Shown here in pieces: positions 35,754-44,300 of a stretch of DNA of 64,000 nucleotides; position 1 is the stretch's first letter, and every line of letters starts with the position of its first letter. The stretch lies in contig NZ_MBTG01000034.1 of assembly GCF_002027705.1 (NCBI RefSeq), forward strand, positions 1 to 64,000, given 5' to 3'. The notes under the pieces are model-generated. The model did no database searches. It was not told where the DNA came from and worked only from the letters and a program-made list of their open reading frames with translations. Made by a program: the position numbers and the translations under genes. This DNA is from Paenibacillus ferrarius. GTDB lineage: Bacteria; Bacillota; Bacilli; Paenibacillales; NBRC-103111.

Positions 35754-35912
35754 GACGGTAGATAATGTCGAATCCTGCTGAAATCAGGATCAGATATTCA
35801 TGAGAGCGCAACTAATTTCACCCAAATTACCTGGTCTCCCAGTCATCCCGATAAATAAGGGAATATGTAATCTCAGTGCACAGTTGTATCTTGAGAATGG
35901 GGGACGAGCGCT

Positions 35913-37739
35913 ATGAGACTTATCAAAAAAAGATGGCCAATTACATCGATTCTATACGTGATGTTCTTTTTCGTTGTTGTGATGCCCATTGTTTTAGTTG
36001 CGTTGCTGTCATTACGAGCTTACACCAATATTTTACTGACCAACATTACCTCACGTACAATGCAGACTCTGGAACAAGTCTCTTACTCCATTGATCAGGA
36101 AAAAAGCAGGTATATCAGGACTGTTGCCGCCATTGCCTCCGATAATAATGTCATTTCCCTTGCTACTTCCTTCCATCGCAGCACGGAATCCAAAGATTTA
36201 TTCAATTATTCCTTTCAACTAGAAAATCAACTGAAAAGTTATTTGCACGATATGCCTGACGTTGTTTCTGCGATGTTCGTCTATCGCGACGGGGGCGCCT
36301 ACTTTTTTGAGGGTACCCATTTTCATAACATCGACACGCGGATCAACGAAAATTATTTGAAGGCAACGTCTCTTTATCGGAAAACGCTTCAAAATCAAGG
36401 GCGAGTCCAGTTATTCGGTTCTGAAGAGAATGTGTTGATTGAGTCGAATGACAAATATATTTTGTCCGCAGCTATAGCTCCTCCGTATGAAAGGTCATTC
36501 AGCGACGTAGAGATGATCTATTTTGTGATACAAGCAAAAATGTTCGAGAATTTGGCAGAATCGACTTCCAACCAAAACGGCAGCTATATCATCCTTGATG
36601 GAAGTGGAAATATCATGTTGGACACGAGCAAAGATAAAAATCAAAGTATTGAAAAGCAAGCGATCGAACAAGCCCAGAATAAGAAAACCGGCAATTTTAA
36701 AACCATGGCTTATGGTGAGCAGATGTTCGTTACCTTTCTGACCATGGAGCGAGCGGATTGGAAAATCATCTACATTACTCCGTACGATCAGATGACTTCT
36801 GAGGTCAGGCAAATCTATAAATTTATTATGAATGTATCTGCGGCAGGCTTGGTCATATTTTTGATTGTATCTTTCTTCCTCGTTCGCAGTATCGTAGGTC
36901 CGATCAAATCATTAATCTATCAGATGAATAGAGTGAAAAGCGGTTCCTTTCATGTCGATCTGGAGCTTTCAGGGCCACTTGAGATTTATTCGTTAGGAAA
37001 AACATTTCAAAATATGACTGTGCGCATCCAGGAACTTATCATCGAAAGGCAAGAACAAGAAAGGCTCAAAAACCGCGCAGAAATAGATGCGCTTCAATCT
37101 CAAATTAATCCTCATTTTTTGGTCAATACCTTAAATGCCATCAAAATCATGGCGATGTTGTCCAAAGCAACCAATCTGGTTGAAATGACGGATTCCCTCA
37201 TCAAATTGTTATCATCTACGTTTCATCGCGGCGGTTCTTATATTCAGTTATACGATGAGCTGCAGAGCTTGGAAAAATATGTTCATATTATGAAAGTCCG
37301 CTATGGCGACCGATTCAAAGTGGAATACGACCTCGACGAAAGTGTGACAGACACTTATATTCTCAAGCTGCTTTTGCAGCCCATTTTGGAGAATGCGATT
37401 ATTCACGGATTTTACGGCAAAGAAGCGATGGGGATCGTCAAAATTTCATGCAAAAAACAGAGAGATCAGCTCATCATTACAATCACTGACAATGGGAAGG
37501 GGATGAAGCAGCCGACCATGGAAGCTTTGCTGCAAACGAAAAAAGTGGAGTCGCTATGCGGTATAGGCATTGCCAATGTCAATGATCGAATTCGCTTAAA
37601 CTACGGAGAGCCGTATGGATTGGAAATTGACAGTGAGCTGGGGGTTGGAACAGAGGTCATTGTTGTATTGCCGCTTTTGCCCAACAATCCAGATCAGCCT
37701 GCGACTACTCGTGTATTGATTGATGAAAAGCCTGTTTAG
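35913..37739 (+). CDS. YesM-type sensor histidine kinase
   Basis: A 608-residue membrane kinase. The first span (about 10-32) is followed by an extracellular Cache-like sensing region and a second span near residues 302-328. A HAMP segment (about 330-385) precedes the His_kinase domain, with phospho-acceptor His401 in QINPHFLVNTLNAIK, and a HATPase domain with LLQPILENAIIHGF, DNGKGM and GIGIANVNDRI. GGGGGA precedes the ATG. It pairs with the YesN-type regulator at 38102; such pairs sense extracellular oligosaccharides and switch on the uptake and hydrolase genes around them. A strong promoter at 35725 makes it independent of the GH42 operon. Confidence 0.95.
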   Translation: MRLIKKRWPITSILYVMFFFVVVMPIVLVALLSLRAYTNILLTNITSRTMQTLEQVSYSIDQEKSRYIRTVAAIASDNNVISLATSFHRSTESKDLFNYSFQLENQLKSYLHDMPDVVSAMFVYRDGGAYFFEGTHFHNIDTRINENYLKATSLYRKTLQNQGRVQLFGSEENVLIESNDKYILSAAIAPPYERSFSDVEMIYFVIQAKMFENLAESTSNQNGSYIILDGSGNIMLDTSKDKNQSIEKQAIEQAQNKKTGNFKTMAYGEQMFVTFLTMERADWKIIYITPYDQMTSEVRQIYKFIMNVSAAGLVIFLIVSFFLVRSIVGPIKSLIYQMNRVKSGSFHVDLELSGPLEIYSLGKTFQNMTVRIQELIIERQEQERLKNRAEIDALQSQINPHFLVNTLNAIKIMAMLSKATNLVEMTDSLIKLLSSTFHRGGSYIQLYDELQSLEKYVHIMKVRYGDRFKVEYDLDESVTDTYILKLLLQPILENAIIHGFYGKEAMGIVKISCKKQRDQLIITITDNGKGMKQPTMEALLQTKKVESLCGIGIANVNDRIRLNYGEPYGLEIDSELGVGTEVIVVLPLLPNNPDQPATTRVLIDEKPV

Positions 37740-37809
37740 ACCGATGATTGCCGGCACGATAAGTTTATCCAGATGAACAGAGAGATGGATAAAGGGGGCG
37801 ACTTGTTCT

Positions 37810-38061
37810 ATGAAGTTTTGCTTATATGATACCAAATATGACCGAGTTATTCTCATTGAGAAAAACTTTCTTACTGCGTTGACGTTGAAGGATAAATTCG
37901 CTCTGTCTGTTGATATTGCTGTACTTCCAATTCTATCAGAGAAAGAATACCTGTCTTTTCCCAGTTCATTTCGTGGAGAAGTTAGCGGTCGTTCTTACTT
38001 GCTATACGAAGTTCCGGGTGTCATCGAGTTAAGGTATGATCAGGTTATTGTTCAGGAGTAG
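37810..38061 (+). CDS. Small unknown protein between sensor kinase and response regulator
   Basis: An 83-residue reading frame lying entirely in the gap between the kinase and regulator genes, on the same strand. AAGGGGG at 37792-37798 precedes the ATG with a rather long spacer of 11. The sequence is mixed charged and hydrophobic, without a signal peptide, membrane span or Cys, and looks like a small soluble beta-rich protein. I do not recognise a family. Its position, with 70 and 40 bases to its neighbours, suggests co-transcription with the two-component system and perhaps modulation of it. A chance frame is possible, but nothing else fills this gap. Confidence 0.6.
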   Translation: MKFCLYDTKYDRVILIEKNFLTALTLKDKFALSVDIAVLPILSEKEYLSFPSSFRGEVSGRSYLLYEVPGVIELRYDQVIVQE

Positions 38062-38101
38062 AACGAGCCTATCGGTTTTTATTCAGATTGGGGATGAAGA
38101 A

Positions 38102-39742
38102 ATGTTTAGAGTGATGATCGTCGACGACGAGCCTCTAGTGAGACTTGCCATGAGTGCAATTATTCCGTGGAGTGAGCTGGACTGCGAGGTGGTAGCTGAG
38201 GCTGCGGATGGTCATGAAGCTTGGGAACGGATTTCAAGGCAGCAGGACATTGATTTAATGATTGTCGATATGACCATGCCGATCATGGATGCCCTTACGC
38301 TGCTTTCCAAGCTGCAGGAAGCGAATTTAGCTGTCTCTCCAGTGAGTATTGTATTGAGCGCCTATTCTGACTTTGATTTCGTCCGGCAAGCGTTTCTGCT
38401 GGGGGCCGTGGATTACATTAAGAAAGCTAATCTTGATCCGGAACATATCATTCCGGTGATTGAGAAAGCTGTTAATCAGTTAAAAGAAAACACGATTTCT
38501 TCCGCTAGATTGAGTAAAGATCATAGGGACGCTGAGCTTAAGCAGCGAGAATCATGGCTTCGTGGATTATTATGCGATAAAGATTACATGTATAGCCATA
38601 ATTTAACGCAGGACGACTCCTTCTCACAATGGATGCTGCAATTCGCGAACTTTCAGCATGTCCTTGTATCCGTGAAGTCGGATAAACCCAATCCGCTAAC
38701 GGATATGACGCTGCATGGAAGTTCGGACAACGATGTTCATGTAGCCAGGATTATTAAACAAGGGATGGAAATCGTCAAGCATCCCTATGAATTACTGCAG
38801 ATCCAAGAGGGCGAGCTTGCACTTCTGCTATGTTTTGAGTCATCCACAAGCTTTTTGAATTTGCGGGGATACGTGATGGAACTTCTGGATTCTCTGCGCA
38901 ATACAGTCAAAAACTTTCTGAATGTTTCGCTGTCTATCGGGGTAGCCGAGTCGTGCACAGACTGGAAAAGCTGGCATTTGAGATACAGTCAGGCAAGCAG
39001 TCTTGCCAGTTTGCGATTCTCAGAAGGCCCTGGGCGCGTATATTATCCTGAAACGGTAAGCATACACGACAAACAGCTGCCTACGCCGTATGATTACACG
39101 GTGATGATGTATCTCATGGAGAAGGGAGATAGCAAGTGGCAGCAGCAATTGTACACGGGATTAAATCAATTGAGCGAAATGCCCAATGTAAGCCTGGAAA
39201 ACTCGCTTCCGATTTATGAAGAATTGATTTGGAATATAGGGGCATTGCTGCATGCAAAAGGGATGAACTGGACACATGTGATAGAAACGCGGCGAAGACC
39301 TTATGAGATTGTTGAACAATTCACTTTCCGTGAAGACTTGCATGAGTGGATTGAAAAGCTTGTATTTCGCCTAGCAGATTTGCTGCATCCTGACAAAATA
39401 CGCGAAGAAAACCCGCAGCGGTTGGTGGAGAGAGTCAAGCGTTACGTAGAGAAAAATTATTGCAATTCAATTACGCTTGGTCAAGTTAGCGAGTGGGCAC
39501 AAGTGACGGAGAGCCATCTCAGCAAACAGTTCGTCAAAGAAACGGGCGAGCATTTCATTGAATACGTGACAAAACTGCGGATTAATGAGGCAACCAGGCT
39601 GATCGAAACCGACATGAAAATGTATGAAATCGCCGTGAAAGTGGGATATGAGAACCCCGAACATTTTAGCCGTGTGTTTAAAAAATACCGGGGCATGAGT
39701 CCGCAGAAGTATCGGGATAACTATGCAAGGAAAAAAGATTAA
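38102..39742 (+). CDS. YesN-type response regulator with AraC DNA-binding domain
   Basis: A 546-residue regulator from the ATG at 38102 with GGGGAT six bases upstream; an earlier in-frame start at 38036 overlaps the small upstream gene and adds nothing to the fold. The receiver domain (1-125) has the acidic pair Asp8/Asp9, phospho-acceptor Asp56 in MIVDMTMP, and the KK pair in DYIKKANL. A long central linker leads to a C-terminal AraC helix-turn-helix pair (about 445-540; VTESHLSKQFVKETGEHF, IAVKVGYENPEHFSRVFKKY). It is the partner of the YesM-type kinase and the likely activator of the binding-protein, permease and galactanase genes. Confidence 0.95.
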   Translation: MFRVMIVDDEPLVRLAMSAIIPWSELDCEVVAEAADGHEAWERISRQQDIDLMIVDMTMPIMDALTLLSKLQEANLAVSPVSIVLSAYSDFDFVRQAFLLGAVDYIKKANLDPEHIIPVIEKAVNQLKENTISSARLSKDHRDAELKQRESWLRGLLCDKDYMYSHNLTQDDSFSQWMLQFANFQHVLVSVKSDKPNPLTDMTLHGSSDNDVHVARIIKQGMEIVKHPYELLQIQEGELALLLCFESSTSFLNLRGYVMELLDSLRNTVKNFLNVSLSIGVAESCTDWKSWHLRYSQASSLASLRFSEGPGRVYYPETVSIHDKQLPTPYDYTVMMYLMEKGDSKWQQQLYTGLNQLSEMPNVSLENSLPIYEELIWNIGALLHAKGMNWTHVIETRRRPYEIVEQFTFREDLHEWIEKLVFRLADLLHPDKIREENPQRLVERVKRYVEKNYCNSITLGQVSEWAQVTESHLSKQFVKETGEHFIEYVTKLRINEATRLIETDMKMYEIAVKVGYENPEHFSRVFKKYRGMSPQKYRDNYARKKD

Positions 39743-39778
39743 CCCCAAAATATATCATGGGAATCACCAAATATATCA

Positions 39779-39793
39779 ATGAAAGCGTATTCT
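39779..39793. promoter_or_regulatory. cre-like site upstream of solute-binding protein gene
   Basis: ATGAAAGCGTATTCT matches WTGNAANCGNWNNCA in all but the last base, 65 bases before the lipoprotein gene. Confidence 0.5.
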
Positions 39794-39857
39794 GTATTTT
39801 TGTAAGATAAGGGTGTAAATAACAAGTTACGTATTCCTGAGGGGGTTAAGAAAAACT

Positions 39858-41174
39858 ATGAAAAAAAGATTAGTAACATCTGTACTTTCAATTGCCTTGA
39901 CGTTTGGATTAGCAGGGTGCGGTACTAATACGGCACCTGCGGCACCTACGAACAACAACAGTTCAGCTGCTCCTACAGCAGCGAACACCGCAAAAGAGAA
40001 TGCGGTTACATTAAAACTGGCGATGTGGGATAGCGACAGTGAATTCTTGGATAGCTGGACTAAAAAGGTAAAAGAGTTTTCAACCGTTATGCCAAACGTG
40101 AAAATGGAAGTCGAAACGTTCAAAAGTGATGGCGATTACTTGCAAGCGATGAAAGTAAGATTAGCGGCTAACGAGCTTCCGGATATTATCGAATTGAAGC
40201 CGAATTTCATCAATGATTTCAAAGCGGAACTTCTTCCACTGAATGACTTGAGCGTTACAGCTAAAAATACGAAAGCCAAGCAATATGCTGTAGATGGTAA
40301 AATTCTAGCATTGCCTGTTATCTCGTTCCCTGAACTTGTTTACTATCATCCGAGTGTATTTAAGGAGTTGGGCTTAAGCGTTCCAACAACATGGGAGCAG
40401 TTTGTAAGCGTATTAACGGCGATTAAAAAGGGCGGCAAATATCAGCCTTATGCGATGGGCGGCAAGGACTCCTGGCCGAATTATCCGTTTAATGAATTCA
40501 TGCCGATATTGGCATCCGGTGACGCCAACTACTACGACAAAATGGCCGGAATGGACAAACCTTTTGACAAAGGTACGCCTTTCTACAAAGCTTACACGGA
40601 TATTCAAACCCTTTATGATGCCAAAGTAATGGGCGCTGATCCGCTTGGCTTAAGCAATGACCAAGCGACTGGATTGTTTGAAGCGAAAAAGGCAGCGGTG
40701 ATTGCTGCTGGACTTTGGTACTTGCCGCAGTACAAATCGAAAGTGGGCAACACGGATGACTTAGCAGCATTCGCACTGCCAACTCGTCATTCGGAGACGG
40801 AGCCGCTGAAAGTGATGACGTTCACGGACAACTTCTTCGGTATTAACAACAAATCCAAAAATGCAGAGGCAGCTAAGAAATTCCAAGAGTGGATGTTCAG
40901 TTCGGATGCTTACTCCTTCTATGTGAACAAGAAGCAAGCGAACTCTGTCATGGAAGGCGTTAAAGCCGATGTTCCTTTCCTTAATGATTTCTACAAAGCG
41001 AACAAAGTTGAAGAGTTCAGCTTTCTTCCAGGCGGAGAGAACTTCAATAAATATGTAAACTCGATCCAATTGGATTGGAAAAAGCTTGGTCAAGAAATGA
41101 TGGGCGGTACTCCGCTTGATAAGATTGCTAACGATCTGAATGATAAATGGACAAAAGCGAGAGCAAGCAAGTAA
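39858..41174 (+). CDS. Sugar ABC transporter solute-binding lipoprotein, galactan locus
   Basis: A 438-residue family 1 binding protein. The signal peptide MKKRLVTSVLSIALTFGLAGC ends in a lipobox Cys at residue 21, followed by an Ala/Pro/Asn-rich linker. LKLAMWDSDSEFLDSW begins the binding domain, and NELPDIIELKP and YYHPSVFKELGLSVPTTWEQ are further family blocks. GAGGGGG precedes the ATG. It stands alone between the two-component system and the galactanase gene and is the likely partner of the permeases at 31830 and 32711, which lack one. Two 3' hairpins and its own cre-like site suggest high, separately controlled expression. Confidence 0.92.
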   Translation: MKKRLVTSVLSIALTFGLAGCGTNTAPAAPTNNNSSAAPTAANTAKENAVTLKLAMWDSDSEFLDSWTKKVKEFSTVMPNVKMEVETFKSDGDYLQAMKVRLAANELPDIIELKPNFINDFKAELLPLNDLSVTAKNTKAKQYAVDGKILALPVISFPELVYYHPSVFKELGLSVPTTWEQFVSVLTAIKKGGKYQPYAMGGKDSWPNYPFNEFMPILASGDANYYDKMAGMDKPFDKGTPFYKAYTDIQTLYDAKVMGADPLGLSNDQATGLFEAKKAAVIAAGLWYLPQYKSKVGNTDDLAAFALPTRHSETEPLKVMTFTDNFFGINNKSKNAEAAKKFQEWMFSSDAYSFYVNKKQANSVMEGVKADVPFLNDFYKANKVEEFSFLPGGENFNKYVNSIQLDWKKLGQEMMGGTPLDKIANDLNDKWTKARASK

Positions 41175-41191
41175 GTTTTGCGCTTGAGAAT

Positions 41192-41220
41192 GGGAGAGGG
41201 ATGCATGGTCATCTCCTCCC
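41192..41220 (+). other. 3' hairpin after solute-binding protein gene
   Basis: GGGAGAGGGATG pairs with CATCTCCTCCC with one bulged A and a CATGGT loop. It is not followed directly by a T-run and is probably an mRNA-stabilising structure just before the terminator. Confidence 0.5.
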
Positions 41221-41229
41221 CTTATTAGG

Positions 41230-41262
41230 GGGAATTGATGTAAATCAGATCCCGTTTTTTTT
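41230..41262 (+). terminator. Intrinsic terminator before galactanase gene
   Basis: GGGAATTGAT pairs with ATCAGATCCC across a two-base internal mismatch, followed by GTTTTTTTT. Confidence 0.6.
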
Positions 41263-41270
41263 GAAGAGAC

Positions 41271-41285
41271 TGGTAAGCGTTTCCA
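41271..41285. promoter_or_regulatory. cre-like site upstream of galactanase gene
   Basis: TGGTAAGCGTTTCCA matches the cre consensus WTGNAANCGNWNNCA with one mismatch, 46 bases before the start codon. This suggests CcpA repression of the galactanase. Confidence 0.55.
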
Positions 41286-41331
41286 AATTATGGTTCCGAT
41301 GGTTATGCCATCTAAGAAGGAGGTTATCTGG

Positions 41332-44300
41332 ATGACTACAAAAGTTGGAAGAAAGTTATTTGCTTCATGCCTTGCTTTGACATTAGTTTCACCAGCATTT
41401 TACGGGTTAACGGCTCAAGAGGCGAGCGCCGCTACAACTACGATTGATTTAGATCCAAGCCACATGCAGCAATCATGGGACGGTTGGGGAACATCGCTCG
41501 CCTGGTTCGGCAATATAACAGGCGGCTGGGAAGATGCAACGAGAAATGCGCTGGCCGATGCGCTTTATTCGCCTCAAGGATTAAATTTCAATATTGCCAG
41601 ATATAATATTGGCGGCGGTGAAAATCCTGCCTATAAGACTATGCGTCAAGGCGGTGCAGTTCCTGGATACTCGCCATCCCCTGGTGTATTCGACTGGTCG
41701 CAGGATGCCAATCAGCGTTGGTGGCTGAAAGCAGCAAAAGCAAGAGGTGCCAATAAATTGGAAGCGTTTTCCAATTCGGCTCCCTATTATATGACGGTTA
41801 GCGGAAGTACAACGGGAAATGGTGGTAAGGATAACTTAAAGTCGGATCAATACAATAACTTTGCCGACTATATGGCAACCGTTGTAAAGCATTTTAGAGA
41901 TGATCCGGACTTGCAAGTTAATTTCGATTATCTTTCTCCGGTCAATGAACCTAGCACGGACTACTGGAAATTCAAAGGGAATCAAGAAGGTTCCCATTAT
42001 GACGTTGCTTCGCAAATGAAGATCATTAATGCAACCCGTGCGAAACTGGATGCCAAAGGCCTTCAATCGGTTAAAATTGCGGCAATGGATGAATCCGTTC
42101 TGGATACCTTTATAACCAATTGGAATTCGTATGATGAAACAACGAAAGCAAATGTCGGGAAAATGAACACCCACTCCTACGGCGGTTCAGATCGGGTCGG
42201 AGTCAGCAATCAAGCCAAAGCTGCAGGCAAGCCGTTATGGATGTCTGAAGTGGATATTGGTCCTTCTGGAATTGCTCACAATCATGATGATTTTGAACCG
42301 GCATTGGGCTTAGCGGATAGAATTATGACGGACGTTACTTGGCTTGAGCCTAATGGTTGGGTACTCTGGCAGGCTATTGAGAGCGAGAAAAACATGAGAG
42401 ATAATGAGGACATGAACTGGGGTATCATTCATGCCGATTTCGATACGCAAGAGTGGTGGTATACGAAGAAATATTATGCCATGCAGCAATTCAGCAAATT
42501 TATCCCGCAAGGCTCCAGATTCATCGCAGACAACAATGACAACACACTAGCCGCTTACGATCCTTCCAAGAAAAAAATCTATGTCGTGTATAGAAATGCA
42601 AATACGACTAGTCAAGATATTTCTTTGAACATGTCACAGTTTGATGCTGTTGCAGGAAATGCAACGCCATACGTTTCTTCCGCTACGGAGAATGTGGCAC
42701 AGAAGGCCGAAGTTTCGGTCGTGAATAAAATGTTGAATGCGACTGTTTCTCCGAAATCAATTACTACTTTCGTTATTGACGGAGCAAACTATGCGGACAG
42801 CAGCGAGGTTGGGGTTATCCCTCAAAGTCAGATGAGTGCAACGGCAAGCACCTCCGCTTCTGGTGAGGATGCGGACAAAACATTAGACGGCAAGGCGAAT
42901 ACAAACTGGCATTCCGCTTGGTCCGGTACACCGGCTCCGGCTCCTCACACGATTACATATAACTTGGGAGCCAGCTATGACGATGTGTACCAGTTGAAGT
43001 ATTTGCCAAGACAGGATAACAGTTACAACGGTGTTGCGACCAAGTATGAAATCGCTGTCAGCACAGATGGAGCGAATTTCTCTCCGGTTGCCGCAGGGAC
43101 GTGGAGTAACGACAAGTCAGAAAAAACGGCAACGTTCACACCAAGGCCTCATACTACTCATGTGAAGCTTACAATCAATGAATCAAATAACGGAGACGGT
43201 ACGCAGTTCGGATCGGCTGCCGAGATTAATATTTTGAGAAAGCCCGGATTTGCAGTGGATATTTCGATGCTTGCCAATGCTATCCAGCGAGCTACAGATT
43301 TTATTACTGCCAATAGTGCAAGCGTTGACATTACGAAATTGCAATCATTAGTTAACGAAGCTAACACGGTTAAAAACACTCCTAATGTAACTCAGGAATT
43401 AGTCGATACTACACTAGCAAAACTTAACACAGAGTATAGCCTGCTAGTAAGCAGCGATGAGAACGGGATTATCCCGCAAAATCAGATGACGGCAACATCA
43501 GACAATTCTGCAGCCACTGAAGGTCCGGAACGTACGCTGGACGGCAATGCCGGAACAAATTGGCATACGGCGTGGGATGGTTCTTATACGGCCCTTCCGC
43601 ACTCCATCACGTATAATCTTGGCAAGGCGTATAACGGTGTTTACAAGCTAAAATACTTGCCTCGGCAGGACGCAGACTGGAATGGTGTTGTCACCAAGTT
43701 TGAAATTTCCGTGAGTGACAATGGCACCGATTTCAACAAAGCTGCTGAGGGAACTTGGAACGCAGACAAGACGGAGAAAACAGCAACTTTTAATGCGCAA
43801 GGCGCTAATTATGTAAGATTTACTGCGCTTGAATCCAGAAGCGATGCCGGCAAGCAATACGGATCGGCTGCCGAAATCAATCTTTATAACAAGGACGGAT
43901 TTGCTATCGATAAGTCCAGTCTTAATGCAGCGGGAACTGGAGCAATTAGCGTTGCAAATGATTTAATAAGCAATTTTAACAAAGATCTTGCCTACTTGAT
44001 TACGTTGAAAGCTCAGCTTGCGCAAGCTGATGCGCTGTTGAACAGCCCGGCGGCAACGCAAGAAGAGATTGAGAAATTGGCAGGCAAAATTACGGCTGAA
44101 ATCAACACGATCAACTCGGGTTTCAAGCAGGTTAGTGGAATTAGTCTCTTCTATGCGCCTGAAGCTTATGCATCCAATCCTTCCAATCTTATTCTGGATA
44201 ACAATGCCAACACTTTCTATGAATCAAACTGGGCATCCAATGGCAGAAAATTTAGATCAGGCGATTATATCATTATGGATCTGGGCGAGAGCAAGGTCGA

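Noticed and set aside
35536-35811. Minus-strand frame of 91 codons crossing the end of the GH42 gene
   Set aside because: It overlaps GH42 coding sequence and a strong plus-strand promoter, with no ribosome binding site or known domain.
35800-35814. Possible cre site ATGAGAGCGCAACTA before the kinase gene
   Set aside because: It has two mismatches at normally conserved positions and lies in the leader well after the promoter; too weak to list.
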